Notes: generated by a model not told the origin, from the letters alone. Shown: positions 25,193 to 40,375, numbered from the stretch's first letter. The stretch: DNA of 64,000 nucleotides from Cellvibrionaceae bacterium (GCA_025800365.1 JAOXRT010000204.1:1-64000), one strand, 5' to 3'. A program made the numbers and translations.

Positions 25193-25771
25193 GTGATTCC
25201 CACTTATCTTAGCCAGCACCCTCAATTTGAAGCTCCTGCAGGCTCAGTGCTACTTAGCCAAGGTCAGGCTTGCAATGACGCCCTGATATTAGCCAGCGGT
25301 CGCTTAAAGGTTATTGCACGCAGCCCAGAGGGGCGTGAGCTATTGCTCTATAGGATTGAGCCGGAGCAATTTTGTGTACTAAGCACTGCATGCTTACTGG
25401 GCCAGGACCCATTTCCAGCTGAGGTCATCTGTGAAACGGATATTTCAGCGACTGTTGTCCCCAAAGCTGAATTTCGCCGCTTAATCGCAAGCCAGCAGAG
25501 CTTTCAAGAGGCCGTTTTCCGTGGCTTCAGCGAACGCCTTTACCAGCTAATGGCGCAAATTGAATCGGTAACACTAACAGCCTTAAAGCCACGCCTGTGG
25601 AAATATCTACAAAATCGAAGTGAAGAACAGCAAAACTCTCAACTAACGCTTACCCACCAGGAAATTGCCGTCGACATTGGCTCATCTAGAGAAGTCATTA
25701 GCCGGCAGTTAAAGACGCTAGAACTAGAGGGCCTGATAGAGCTTTCCAGAGGGAAAATCACCCTGCTTTAA
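25193..25771 (+). CDS. Crp/Fnr family transcriptional regulator
   Basis: Regulator of 192 residues with an N-terminal cyclic-nucleotide-binding-type beta-roll (about 10-115) and a C-terminal winged helix (LTHQEIAVDIGSSREVISRQ, about 150-170). There is no N-terminal cysteine cluster of the FNR iron-sulphur type, so the effector is unknown; scattered cysteines lie in the sensor roll. The GTG start has GAAGG upstream. The next gene, a DUF2892 membrane protein often seen with sulphur-handling rhodanese genes, begins 102 bases downstream, with a GTGAC/GTCAC palindrome between them. I infer that the regulator controls this neighbour. Confidence 0.88.
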   Translation: MIPTYLSQHPQFEAPAGSVLLSQGQACNDALILASGRLKVIARSPEGRELLLYRIEPEQFCVLSTACLLGQDPFPAEVICETDISATVVPKAEFRRLIASQQSFQEAVFRGFSERLYQLMAQIESVTLTALKPRLWKYLQNRSEEQQNSQLTLTHQEIAVDIGSSREVISRQLKTLELEGLIELSRGKITLL

Positions 25772-25798
25772 GACAACCCTCAAAAACCCCAAGGCAAT

Positions 25799-25811
25799 GT
25801 GACTTTGTCAC
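25799..25811. promoter_or_regulatory. Palindrome GTGAC-N3-GTCAC, candidate regulator site
   Basis: GTGACTTTGTCAC lies between the Crp/Fnr gene and the DUF2892 gene. The half-sites resemble those used by Crp/Fnr proteins, though the spacing (TGTGA-N5-TCAC) differs by one from the classic CRP site. A plausible operator for the adjacent regulator. Confidence 0.4.
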
Positions 25812-25873
25812 TGAAGCACGTCACTAAGCGGCCTAGGATTGGTCTTGTTCACAGGCTATTGGAGAAGACTAGC

Positions 25874-26065
25874 ATGAAAAATGAAGGCACTATCGATCGC
25901 GCAATTCGAGTTATTGTTGGCCTAGCCGTCCTAAACTTAGCCTTTATTGGGCCACAAAGCCCGTGGGCTTATATTGGCCTCATACCGCTATTAACCGGCT
26001 TAGTCGGCTTTTGCCCGCTCTATAAGCTTGTTGGTATCAATACTTGCAAAGATTGCCAGCAATAA
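25874..26065 (+). CDS. DUF2892 (YgaP-like) small inner-membrane protein
   Basis: A 63-residue protein matching the DUF2892 family: a short N-terminal MKNEGTIDRAIRVIVG, two hydrophobic spans (about 12-27 and 33-48), and a cysteine-containing end (FCPLYKLVG, then CKDC). The ATG at 25874 follows GGAG by nine bases. A longer in-frame reading from 25799 would prepend residues unlike the family. In YgaP the domain anchors a rhodanese; here it stands alone. The CxxC-type end could carry persulphide or metal, which is inference. Convergent with the XRE gene, only two bases between stop codons. Confidence 0.85.
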   Translation: MKNEGTIDRAIRVIVGLAVLNLAFIGPQSPWAYIGLIPLLTGLVGFCPLYKLVGINTCKDCQQ

Positions 26066-26067
26066 AC

Positions 26068-26724
26068 TCAAGCCGCCCTGCTATTGTGCAGGGCAATCGC
26101 CCCGTCGATGGCTTCTTTTAAATAATTGGGCTCATCGCTGCCCAAGCGGATCGCCGAGCCAGATTTAAGCCGTATTTCTACCGCCAACAAGCCAGAAACG
26201 TTGTACATCCAGCCATCGCTCAGCATGCGAATACCCCAGCCCATTAAGACATTATTTCTAACCACCTCACAACTGGCTATGTCAGCGATGGGAAGCTCTT
26301 TTTTCCAAAAGCGTGGGCCGAAATGCCAACTCAACTTGTCCTCGCTGACACAGATAGACAGACTAAAGAATAAAACCACCAAAACAATCAGTACTGCCCC
26401 AATTACGATATGAGAGCCGATGGTGGTTCTCTCCCATGCCGATATATAAACACTGAGCAGTATCGAGCTTATTGCCCAAAAGAAATAAGCATATTGTGTG
26501 TGACGATACTCTTTAAAACGAACATCCTCTTGCAGCAATTCGTCTTTATCTGCTTCCAAAGCCGAGGCGATAGCCGCGAGCGAATCCATAGACGCATTGC
26601 CACTGCTTTCCACTCTTTGAATAGTACGTAAACTGAGCCCCGACGCCTGTGCAAGCTGTTCTTGGGACCATAGTTTATCAGTGCGTAGCCTTTTAAGGCT
26701 TTGTTGATTAATTTTCATCTCCAT
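26068..26724 (-). CDS. Membrane-anchored XRE-type regulator
   Basis: A 218-residue protein. Residues 5-65 form an XRE/Cro helix-turn-helix (LWSQEQLAQASGLSLRTIQR). Two hydrophobic segments follow (about 78-95 and 104-125), then a C-terminal region of about 90 residues that resembles small PH-like domains seen in bacterial membrane proteins (WHFGPRFWKKELPIADIASC onward). The arrangement puts a DNA-binding domain on the cytoplasmic side of the membrane, a one-component design. The target genes are unknown; the divergent secreted hydrolase at 26966 is the nearest candidate. An alternative ATG lies two codons in. Confidence 0.78.
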   Translation of the reverse strand: MEMKINQQSLKRLRTDKLWSQEQLAQASGLSLRTIQRVESSGNASMDSLAAIASALEADKDELLQEDVRFKEYRHTQYAYFFWAISSILLSVYISAWERTTIGSHIVIGAVLIVLVVLFFSLSICVSEDKLSWHFGPRFWKKELPIADIASCEVVRNNVLMGWGIRMLSDGWMYNVSGLLAVEIRLKSGSAIRLGSDEPNYLKEAIDGAIALHNSRAA

Positions 26725-26965
26725 ATTCTGGCCTACCTTAAGTGATTAATCTACAAGGAAAATTTACTTTGTAAGGACCCGCCAGTTCTACGACAGAGCT
26801 ACGACAAACTACTTCCTTGAGCAATATTTGTACTGAAAATAGCTAATGACTTAATTTTTAATTTCCCAGGTGTGGATTGCTAGAGGAACACAAGAATTTG
26901 TTTGCAGTGCGCTAATTCTGATTTTGCCTCGTCTAAATGGGAAAGATCATAGTGAAGGCATTTCA

Positions 26966-27808
26966 ATGTATAAAACCATAATCACATTGCTAACTAGCTT
27001 GTCGGTAAAAGCACTAGCTGCACCGCTACCTACCGCAATACAAGAACAAAACTTCGTCGCAAACTATTACCCAGGTGATCAGGACAAAACGCCAGTTTTG
27101 GTTTTGGAGGGTTCAGGCTCTGGTATCCCCAAGGTTCTGGCTGAAAAAATATCCCAGTTAGGGCACCCCGTATTGGCTTTGGCTTATTACAAGGAAGCCA
27201 AGTTGCCAAAGCACCTGGAGGCTATTCCACTGGAGTATTTTGAGCCCGCAAAAACATGGTTGCTTGAAAAGAACCACAGCAAAGAGTTAGCGGTTGTTGG
27301 TTGGTCTAAAGGCGCCGAGGCTGCCCTGTTACTTTCTACGCTGGATGAAAGAATACGTAAAGTTGTCGCGATAGCACCAAGCCATGTTGTGTGGCCTGGT
27401 ATCGTACCAGGAAAGAGCTTTCCTAACTCAAGCTGGACAATGGGCGATCAACCCTTGCCTTATGTTCCTTACAAAGCTAACGGCAATATTCGTAGCCTGG
27501 TCGACCTTTATAGCAACTCGCTCACAGATACCGTGGCTGTAGAAAAAGCAGAAATCGACCTCGAACAGAGTCAGGCGGATTTATTACTATTTAGTGGCGG
27601 GAAGGACAGTGTCTGGCCATCAAAAACAATGGCCGACTTAATCTGTAAGAAAGCTCGCCAGAGCAAAGGCGATAAGAAATGTGTGCATCATCACTACCCT
27701 AACGCAGGTCACTTGCTGGACGCCTCGATACCCTTAGATGGCGACCCGCAAGCAAACCAAGAAGCCGATGAAGAAAGTCGTTCTCTAATACAGGCATTTT
27801 TACGCTAA
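26966..27808 (+). CDS. Secreted alpha/beta hydrolase, BAAT C-terminal/acyl-CoA thioesterase-like
   Basis: A 280-residue alpha/beta hydrolase. I start it at the ATG at 26966, which follows GAAGG by seven bases and gives a signal peptide (MYKTIITLLTSLSVKALAA); the longer frame from 26870 has no signal. The catalytic triad is visible: Ser in GWSKGAEA, Asp in SGGKDSVWPS, His in NAGHLLDA. The fold and the VWPS and PNAGH signatures resemble the C-terminal domain of bile-acid-CoA:amino acid N-acyltransferases and acyl-CoA thioesterases, and dienelactone hydrolases. A periplasmic location argues against an acyl-CoA substrate, so the real substrate is open. Confidence 0.75.
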   Translation: MYKTIITLLTSLSVKALAAPLPTAIQEQNFVANYYPGDQDKTPVLVLEGSGSGIPKVLAEKISQLGHPVLALAYYKEAKLPKHLEAIPLEYFEPAKTWLLEKNHSKELAVVGWSKGAEAALLLSTLDERIRKVVAIAPSHVVWPGIVPGKSFPNSSWTMGDQPLPYVPYKANGNIRSLVDLYSNSLTDTVAVEKAEIDLEQSQADLLLFSGGKDSVWPSKTMADLICKKARQSKGDKKCVHHHYPNAGHLLDASIPLDGDPQANQEADEESRSLIQAFLR

Positions 27809-27820
27809 GTGGCGAATCAC

Positions 27821-29443
27821 CTAAACTCTGTAATAGGCGATCTTTTCGCTAATCGCCGTGGAGAGCTCCTGCAGTTCTCCACTGGCCTGTAATTGTTCGG
27901 CTGCTAGCTGATTTTGCATCACGGCATCTGTCTTTAGTTTTTCGATAAATGCTTCTACACCACTAGCGGCTTCACTTTGTTTTGATGCAGAGAGGTTAAG
28001 CTCTACGTTTTTTTCTGAGATATTGGATATATCCCCGGACAAACCCTGCCATAAAGAAGCAATTTCATTAGTTTTCTCAGCTGCAAAGTTGGTTTTTTCC
28101 TGGCCAACTTTCATTGCCTGCACACTTGACTCAGAGCCTTTACGCAAATCTTCCAGTATTGAAGCAATCTCCTGAGTGGACTGTTGGGTTTTTTGGGCTA
28201 AGCCACGAACCTCATCAGCAACCACCGCAAAGCCTCGCCCCTGATCCCCAGCACGCGCTGCTTCAATTGCCGCATTTAACGCCAACAAATTCGTTTGCTC
28301 TGCGATTCCCTGAATAACGCTCATCACTTCATCTACACGCACTACCCTCTCTGACAAGGCACTTACCGATTGATCGGCATGCAAAATATCTTGCTGAAGA
28401 GCTTTCATTAGGCTGTCCACATGATCAACGACTGAGCTAGCTTGCTCGGCTTTTTCGAGCGTAGTTTCTGTCATTTCCTTGGTATGACTGGCTGTATCAA
28501 AAGCGCATTCTGCGCTGGCTACCAAAGTACTGATTTCATGGGATGCTTGAGTAGACTGGGCAACCTGTTCCTCACTTGCCTGGGATTGTCTATTCGATTG
28601 TTGTTCAAACTTGTTAGCTGTTTCATTCAGAGCAACAGAAGTTTTATTGAGAGATGACATCAAGTCTCGCATCTGCATGGTTAGTTCTGACGTCGCCTTG
28701 TTTAGCAAACCAATCTCGCCTCTCCCACTACGAGGAACCTCTATCGACAAATCACCTTTCGATAGATCACTGATGTTACTTGCGGTGTTACGAAGAGGCT
28801 TTAGAACTTCTCGCTGTAAAATTGTATAACTGCCAAACATTACCAGGGCACCTGTTAGCAGCGTTAAAGCGACAGCATAAATAACGACTAATTCAGACTC
28901 AGCCACGGTTGCATCACTGCTCTTTTTGGCGACAGCGTTTACCTGTTTTGAAATTTCATCAAGCAGTTTCGATGGGGCTCTATCGATACCTTTTACGGCC
29001 ACATCACCTGCACGATGACTGTAGCCAGAGGCAACAAACTCTTCAAAGCCTGTACGATAAGCCTGCCCCATTTTTTCATGCTCTGCGAGAAACTCTCGAA
29101 CCTGACCCTGTAGCTTAGGATCAAAATCCAAAAGAGTGACAAGTTGCTTAGAAATTTTTTGAACGCTCTCTTCCTGTTTTAGAAACTTTCCCCAATATTT
29201 TTCTCTCTGCCCATCGTCGGCACCACGGATAAGTACATTTTTCCACTCTTGCACTTGGCGCTTAAATTCGATGTTTACCCGATCTGCACCATGGATAGCA
29301 GCAACTTCATGAGATAACAGATCCCCAAACTTCTCCAAGTCAGTTCTAAGCTTGTAGGTAGAAAAAAGGGAAGCTAGTAATAGAAGAAGAATACTGGCAG
29401 CGATAACACCCAGCACCATGGTTTTGATATCGAACTTTTTCAT
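27821..29443 (-). CDS. Methyl-accepting chemotaxis protein
   Basis: Chemoreceptor of 540 residues. Transmembrane segment 1 is at about 11-31, followed by a periplasmic helical sensor of about 155 residues, transmembrane segment 2 at about 186-207 and a HAMP domain (about 208-262). The cytoplasmic signalling coiled coil carries the conserved hairpin tip [18 protein letters not shown] and [11 protein letters not shown]. The sensor is all-helical (four-helix-bundle type) with no recognisable ligand motif, so the signal sensed is unknown. No che genes lie nearby; it is a stand-alone receptor. Convergent with the hydrolase gene, 12 bases between stop codons. Confidence 0.93.
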   Translation of the reverse strand: MKKFDIKTMVLGVIAASILLLLLASLFSTYKLRTDLEKFGDLLSHEVAAIHGADRVNIEFKRQVQEWKNVLIRGADDGQREKYWGKFLKQEESVQKISKQLVTLLDFDPKLQGQVREFLAEHEKMGQAYRTGFEEFVASGYSHRAGDVAVKGIDRAPSKLLDEISKQVNAVAKKSSDATVAESELVVIYAVALTLLTGALVMFGSYTILQREVLKPLRNTASNISDLSKGDLSIEVPRSGRGEIGLLNKATSELTMQMRDLMSSLNKTSVALNETANKFEQQSNRQSQASEEQVAQSTQASHEISTLVASAECAFDTASHTKEMTETTLEKAEQASSVVDHVDSLMKALQQDILHADQSVSALSERVVRVDEVMSVIQGIAEQTNLLALNAAIEAARAGDQGRGFAVVADEVRGLAQKTQQSTQEIASILEDLRKGSESSVQAMKVGQEKTNFAAEKTNEIASLWQGLSGDISNISEKNVELNLSASKQSEAASGVEAFIEKLKTDAVMQNQLAAEQLQASGELQELSTAISEKIAYYRV

Positions 29444-29793
29444 CCGTAAAGCACCTCGTTCAAATGCACACCAGCGCTAAATTTCTAAGCTGGTATTAAT
29501 TTAATTGCTAAAAGTACTACCCCTGACCAGCAGTTATTGTGTAATGCCCAATCACAACATCTATTAGGAACCGCTCTCGCCGCATTAAATAATCCGAAGA
29601 AAACTAGGGCTATTGAGTTAATATGGTATAGACAATATTGGCTATGACTGCCCCAAAAAGTGACAGCCGGCTTGAATTTGAATATTTACGCGCCAACCTC
29701 ACCATACTTTAGGGCAGTCTAATTTAGAAGATCTAGCTCTTCAGCAATGAAATTCCAAGACCTTTAGGCGCAAATCCAGCATAAAGCCTCCAA
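29444..29793. other. Intergenic region upstream of the chemoreceptor
   Basis: About 350 bases with no supportable gene. It should contain the chemoreceptor promoter (minus strand) near 29450-29600. I saw no clear sigma70, sigma28 or sigma54 motif. Possible short reading frames lack ribosome binding sites. Confidence 0.5.
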
Positions 29794-29822
29794 TAAAAAA
29801 AGGAGCCTAAGCTCCTTTTAAA
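29794..29822 (-). terminator. Rho-independent terminator of the TM2/pilin-like gene
   Basis: On the minus strand AAAAGGAGC, a short loop and GCTCCTTTT-type arms are followed by a T-run. It lies about 55 bases beyond the stop codon at 29877. Confidence 0.8.
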
Positions 29823-29876
29823 ATTTCCAAAAACAGTTCTGATAAGAGGCGTTAAATCTAAAAATAGACCAATTGG

Positions 29877-30584
29877 CTACTGACGGCACTCCTGCGGAAG
29901 GTATTTAGCTTCAATTGTCGACTCTGCACAAGACCACTTAATCCCGGTATTTGTACTGTTTGATTGATAAATAAACGAGCCGCTAATCCCAGTGTCTTTG
30001 GCCATATTAATTATAATATCGCCCTCTTCCACTCTACGCTCAGCCAAGAGTGGATTATTCAATGCCGGCAACTGCAAATCCTCTGTCATTGGCCAACGCT
30101 CATTTTCAAAAGCGAATTCCTCTACCAATGGGATTATCGCCTTGGCTTCAGCATGCGCCGCCACAACCTTTGTCCGCAAGGTATAGTCGTGATACGCAGG
30201 TATTGCGACAGCTGCCAATATCCCAAACACTGCAAACATTGGCAAAAATAGAACGAAAATAACCACTCCCCCACGCTCACTACCTGCGGATAAGCCTTGG
30301 TTGTACTTAGCGTTCCAATTTTTTTGATCAGTGGCTAGGAAAACAATCCCCTCAATCAAGCCAATCAATGCTGGAATATACGTCCAAAAGAACAGCAAAT
30401 AGAACACGCCCCACCACTTACCCAGGTAAAAGCGATGAAGACCAAACATCCCTGCCACAATAGCGAGAGTTGCGGCAGCAACTCGACTTTTGTAAACAAA
30501 TTCTTCTTGAATCAATCCACATTGGCCACAACGAATTTGACCGCTGCTCAATTCACTTTTACATTCTTGACAATGTTTCGGCAT
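29877..30584 (-). CDS. Zinc-ribbon/TM2/pilin-like fusion protein
   Basis: A 235-residue composite protein. Residues 5-22 form a zinc ribbon (CQEC and CGQC). A TM2 domain follows (about 32-95: FGLHRFYLGKWWG, then IPALIGLIEGIVFL). A third hydrophobic stretch (about 107-135: FGILAAVAIPAYHDYTLRTK) matches the start of a mature type IV pilin without a prepilin leader. The C-terminal 95 residues look like a minor-pilin globular domain with two cysteines (SCAES, PQECRQ) that could form a pilin-type disulphide loop. It has its own terminator. Since there is no prepilin peptidase site, the pilin part is probably displayed from a fixed anchor. Function unknown. Confidence 0.75.
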   Translation of the reverse strand: MPKHCQECKSELSSGQIRCGQCGLIQEEFVYKSRVAAATLAIVAGMFGLHRFYLGKWWGVFYLLFFWTYIPALIGLIEGIVFLATDQKNWNAKYNQGLSAGSERGGVVIFVLFLPMFAVFGILAAVAIPAYHDYTLRTKVVAAHAEAKAIIPLVEEFAFENERWPMTEDLQLPALNNPLLAERRVEEGDIIINMAKDTGISGSFIYQSNSTNTGIKWSCAESTIEAKYLPQECRQ

Positions 30585-30679
30585 ATAACTAATCCTTGTT
30601 TTGTTTGAGGTGATAAGCTGAGCTCAATTTAACATATCAGCTTTTGTGAAGTGATAGTAATCCAGCACTATTTTTCTTT

Positions 30680-30714
30680 TATTAAAAAGCAAAAAGGGAG
30701 CCTAAGCCCCCTTT
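30680..30714 (-). terminator. Rho-independent terminator of gltBD
   Basis: On the minus strand AAAGGGGGC-TTA-GGCTCCCTTT (one wobble) is followed by TTGCTTTTT. It lies 22 bases past the gltD stop codon. Confidence 0.75.
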
Positions 30715-30735
30715 CAATCTCGCTATAAAACGAGC

Positions 30736-36626
<5,891 letters not shown>

Positions 36627-36772
36627 GCTCTGTCTCTCTTCTTGCTATGGCGGAATGCTCGCTTCTTTCTAATATCAGTAGCGCCTCAATATTAAGACAC
36701 CGCTAATTCACTATTCCGCGCGATGAGTGCATTACTGGTTCAGCCTCTAATGTTTTACGGTGGGCTGATACC

Positions 36773-36788
36773 AGCACAAAACTGTGCT
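36773..36788. promoter_or_regulatory. Inverted repeat upstream of gltB
   Basis: AGCACA-AAAC-TGTGCT, 6-base arms. It resembles an NtrC-type half-site pair (GCAC...GTGC), but the spacing is one base short of the usual form and I see no sigma54 promoter. A candidate nitrogen-related operator only. Confidence 0.3.
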
Positions 36789-36795
36789 TCCCAGA

Positions 36796-36823
36796 CAAAA
36801 AAGCCCCTTAGGAGAGGGGCTTT
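36796..36823 (-). terminator. Rho-independent terminator after the damX-like gene
   Basis: On the minus strand AAAGCCCCT / AGGGGCTTT (9 bp, 6-base loop) is followed by TTTTTT. It separates the pil-aro-damX transcription unit from gltBD. Confidence 0.88.
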
Positions 36824-36924
36824 GATGGCATTTGGGCGCTGAATATTAACTGTAGACTTAGAAATAAGCAAGTCGAACTAATGGAATGTTCGGCCATGAT
36901 CGGGCAAAGTTCGCAAATATGCTG

Positions 36925-38673
36925 CTAAATGCCCCTAAAAGAACGTATATCTGCCTTAATGATTTTTAGAGATCTGGCCCAGGCCCCGCCACTTCGCTGC
37001 CTTGATGGCAGTTTATTCTGCGCCTCTTCAACTTGCTCCCAAGTATCGAAGCCCGGTTGAACAATCACATACCAAGATTTGCCATCGCGCTCGCGGTTAA
37101 ATATTTTGAGATCAGCACGATTCGATTGAACCCGCATAAATTTCTCCACCTGCTCGGTGGTTCGAACAGCAATAAGTTGCAAGACATAAGCACTGTCCGG
37201 CAAACGCAGCAGATACTGCTCATCGTCGGTAAAAACGCTTAAGTCAAAAGCAGGGTCCATGCCTATTTGTGCCAGCTCTTCTTGGCTATACCCTGAGTAA
37301 TCGATTTGGCTATCTTGTAATTCGTTTACCGTAGCCAAGGCTATAGAACTAACATCCTCTAACGGTTCATCGCTGGGCAGCCCAGCGGCAACTGTTGCTT
37401 TATTCTCTTCTGGCGACAAAGACGCCGGCTCTATAGCTTGGGTTTGCTGAGCAGCCTCAGCAAGATCTACAGCTTCTTGCGCCTCTTGAGCCGTTTTTTC
37501 AGCACCACCGGCTACAGTTTCGGGCTCGGATTGCGCAGGCAAGGCTTCTGTTTGTTGTTCAAGCGTGACACTACTATTAACCTCTTCCACATTAAGTGGC
37601 TCTTCATTTACCGGCTCTTCACTTCGAGTAATGGTCGGCTCAGAAGGTGTAAGAGCTTCATTGATGAGGTTTTCTGCATCATCGATAAACTCAGCTTTGG
37701 CCTCTTGCGTATCAGACAAAGCCTCATCGGCCCGCGAAACACTCGAGCTTTGTGCTTCTGCAGAAGCTGTCTCGGCGACCAATTCAGCCTGCACGGAATC
37801 GGGCTGATTGGTATTCCTGTCTTGCCACCACTGTTCCAACTCAGCTCGATAGACAAAAGCGGTAGCCAGAACTGAAAGCAAGGCACCAACACCCAAAACA
37901 TGCCAGGCGGGAAAACCCTTCTTCGCTGTGGGATTGTTGTAAAGGCGGTTGATTAGAAGGTTTTGACTTAGCACGTCAATTTGCGCTGGCAGCCCTGCAG
38001 AGGCCTTGAATAGCTCTTTCAGCTCCATATCACTGAAAAGCTCAGGGCCATCATAGCTTGCCGCTGCCAATTGATGATGAATATAACTGGCCAACTCGGA
38101 TTCAGTAAATCGCACCATAGACTTCTGATTAACGATTACATCAGCCACATCAAACTTGCTTAAACGTTCCGCCAATCCAGGCTCGGCAAACACCACCACA
38201 TTGAGCCCAAGATCACCGGCCTGCTGCCCTTGCAGCAGGCCCATTAAAGCTAGCAGCGCTCGATCATCCAGCTTATGAGCTTGGTCGACCAAGACAAACA
38301 TAGAGCGAGCCGAGGACTTAACATGTTTACGTAGATGCCCAAGCATCGCTCCTGAGGTCTGCCCCTCGACGAGATCCACACCTAGTTCAGCAGCCAGCAA
38401 CATAAGCATTTGATCAAGGCCGGCAAGCACCGGGCCGTCCAACTGTGATATCAACGCCCCGTTATCACAACGCTTTGAAAACTCTTGCAGCAGAGAAGTC
38501 TTACCAATACCCGCTTCACCTTCGACAACTATGATGCCAGAGCCGAAATCACACCAGTGTTCTATCTGGTCTAACAGCTCGGCACGCTCAGCAGTCGAGA
38601 AAAAGCCACCTTTCCCTACAAACGGCTCCGCGCTAAAACCATAGTAATCTAAATATTCGGCCAGAGTATCCAC
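36925..38673 (-). CDS. DamX-like ATPase with SPOR domain
   Basis: A 582-residue bitopic protein. The N-terminal third is an AAA-type ATPase with Walker A GEAGIGKTS (about 56-64) and a Walker B-like FVLVDQAHKLDD. A single transmembrane segment lies at about 256-274. Then comes an acidic, low-complexity periplasmic linker rich in E, A, S and Q, and a C-terminal SPOR domain (about 500-575) that binds denuded septal peptidoglycan. Position after aroB matches damX of other gammaproteobacteria, though E. coli DamX lacks the full ATPase domain. The GTG start at 38673 has a purine-rich GGGGG upstream. Role: probably septum-associated cell division. Confidence 0.85.
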   Translation of the reverse strand: MDTLAEYLDYYGFSAEPFVGKGGFFSTAERAELLDQIEHWCDFGSGIIVVEGEAGIGKTSLLQEFSKRCDNGALISQLDGPVLAGLDQMLMLLAAELGVDLVEGQTSGAMLGHLRKHVKSSARSMFVLVDQAHKLDDRALLALMGLLQGQQAGDLGLNVVVFAEPGLAERLSKFDVADVIVNQKSMVRFTESELASYIHHQLAAASYDGPELFSDMELKELFKASAGLPAQIDVLSQNLLINRLYNNPTAKKGFPAWHVLGVGALLSVLATAFVYRAELEQWWQDRNTNQPDSVQAELVAETASAEAQSSSVSRADEALSDTQEAKAEFIDDAENLINEALTPSEPTITRSEEPVNEEPLNVEEVNSSVTLEQQTEALPAQSEPETVAGGAEKTAQEAQEAVDLAEAAQQTQAIEPASLSPEENKATVAAGLPSDEPLEDVSSIALATVNELQDSQIDYSGYSQEELAQIGMDPAFDLSVFTDDEQYLLRLPDSAYVLQLIAVRTTEQVEKFMRVQSNRADLKIFNRERDGKSWYVIVQPGFDTWEQVEEAQNKLPSRQRSGGAWARSLKIIKADIRSFRGI

Positions 38674-38718
38674 TCAACCCCCTGCTTCGACTTTAATATG
38701 TCCACCTCAATTATGAAT

Positions 38719-39798
38719 TCAGATGCGACAAGCCTCAATAGTTGCTATCAGCTCTTCATTGCTCACATCTTCAGTTACTACGGCTTTGCCCAACTTAGAC
38801 AATAACACCAAACGTAAACGACCATCCAAAACCTTTTTATCCACCGCCATCAACGGTAAGAACTCCTCAGCTTTCATTGCTGCAGGAGTCGTTACCGGTA
38901 AATTTGCCGCCACGCTGAGCTTCTTATTTCTATCGATAAGATCAGCATCTACCCAGCCCTTGGCGGCCGATAGAGTTACGGCCATCTGCATACCAATAGC
39001 TACCGCCTCACCGTGCAAATATTCTCCATAGCCCATGTGGGTTTCGATTGCATGCCCAAAGGTGTGACCTAGGTTTAAGATAGCTCGCAGACCAGACTCT
39101 CGCTCGTCCTCGGCAACGACATCTGCTTTAATTTGGCAGGAGCGTTCGATAGCATAACTTAAGGCCTGTTGATCGCCCGCATTCAAAGCCGGCATATTGT
39201 CTTCCAGCCAGCCATAAAAAGACTCGTCAGCAATCAAACCATACTTGATCACCTCTGCCAAACCAGCGGCCAACTCCCTTGCTGGAAGCTGCTGCAAAAC
39301 CGCGCTATCAGCAATCACACAATTAGGCTGATAAAAAGCCCCGATCATATTTTTACCCAGAGCATGGTTAACCGCCGTCTTACCACCAACGCTAGAATCC
39401 ACTTGAGATAAAAGTGTTGTTGGCAACTGAATAAAATCCACACCACGCTGATAACAGGCAGCCGCGAATCCGGTCATATCACCGACGACACCACCACCCA
39501 GTGCCAACAAGGTCGTTTTTCGCGTATGACGCGCCTGCAATAGCTCATCAAAGATTAGGTTCAAGGTATCCAGTGTTTTAAAGGCTTCACCGTCAGGTAG
39601 TATTACCTCGGTGTAATCATATTTCTGCAGTGCGGGCTTAAGTTTTGGCAGTAATAATTTCGCCAAGGTGGTATTGGTCACTAAGCAGACCTGCTTACCT
39701 TTAATATGGGGAGCAAGCAGGGACTCATCAGCGAGAGTATCTGGGCCAATATAAATTGGGTAACTGCGATCAGCTAGATCGACTTTTAAGGTACGCAT
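38719..39798 (-). CDS. aroB: 3-Dehydroquinate synthase
   Basis: Second step of the shikimate pathway (DAHP to 3-dehydroquinate), NAD and zinc dependent. It has [13 protein letters not shown] (NAD/substrate loop), [11 protein letters not shown] and zinc-ligand regions with the histidines of [12 protein letters not shown]. About 359 residues from the ATG at 39798 ([10 protein letters not shown]), matching the family N-terminus; an in-frame TTG at 39813 is an alternative. It lies between aroK and the damX-like gene, the classical order. Confidence 0.96.
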   Translation of the reverse strand: MRTLKVDLADRSYPIYIGPDTLADESLLAPHIKGKQVCLVTNTTLAKLLLPKLKPALQKYDYTEVILPDGEAFKTLDTLNLIFDELLQARHTRKTTLLALGGGVVGDMTGFAAACYQRGVDFIQLPTTLLSQVDSSVGGKTAVNHALGKNMIGAFYQPNCVIADSAVLQQLPARELAAGLAEVIKYGLIADESFYGWLEDNMPALNAGDQQALSYAIERSCQIKADVVAEDERESGLRAILNLGHTFGHAIETHMGYGEYLHGEAVAIGMQMAVTLSAAKGWVDADLIDRNKKLSVAANLPVTTPAAMKAEEFLPLMAVDKKVLDGRLRLVLLSKLGKAVVTEDVSNEELIATIEACRI

Positions 39799-39874
39799 GG
39801 TTAAATCCGGCAATAAAGATTAGCCGACAAAGAATACCAGAAAACTTACAAGAACAATAAACAGCAAGCCTGAT

Positions 39875-40375
39875 TCAGACTTCTTGGACCAGCGTCTCAG
39901 CTACCTGCTTAGGAGTCTTACCGTCTGTTTCGATAATAAAGTCGGCAACTTCTCGGTAAAGGGGGTCACGCAACTCCAACAATTCAATGATTTTTTGCTT
40001 GGGGTCATCGACCTGTAAAAGAGGGCGCTTTTTATCTTTATCGGTACGGCGCACCAGCTGATTTACTGAGGCGGTTAAATAAACCACGTGACCGTATTTA
40101 TTGAGCAGCTTTCGATTCTCTTCTCGCATGATGATACCGCCACCGGTTGCGATAACTAAATCATCTTGCATACAAAGCTCGGCAAGAGTGTTACTTTCGC
40201 GCACACGAAAGCCATCTTCGCCTTCAATATCAAATATCCAGGAAATATCGGCGCCAGCGCGATCTTCAATCAACTTATCCGTGTCGTAAAAATCGCGCTG
40301 CAAGGCGGACGCCAAAAGGCGCCCGATAGTGGATTTGCCGACCCCCATGGGGCCGACTAAAACGATACTCTTCAC
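39875..40375 (-). CDS. aroK: Shikimate kinase
   Basis: Phosphorylates shikimate with ATP. The 166 residues from the GTG at 40375 give MKSIVLVGPMGVGKST, which aligns residue for residue with other AroK N-termini; a TTG two codons upstream directly follows the pilQ stop. Walker A GPMGVGKST, substrate motif DTDKLIED, GFRVRES and GGGIIM are present. It follows the pilQ stop codon within a few bases, so translation may be coupled. Position between pilQ and aroB is conserved in gammaproteobacteria. Confidence 0.94.
   Translation of the reverse strand: MKSIVLVGPMGVGKSTIGRLLASALQRDFYDTDKLIEDRAGADISWIFDIEGEDGFRVRESNTLAELCMQDDLVIATGGGIIMREENRKLLNKYGHVVYLTASVNQLVRRTDKDKKRPLLQVDDPKQKIIELLELRDPLYREVADFIIETDGKTPKQVAETLVQEV

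Noticed and set aside
29444..29793. Possible small gene or sRNA upstream of the chemoreceptor
   Set aside because: No reading frame with a ribosome binding site and no promoter-terminator pair were visible.
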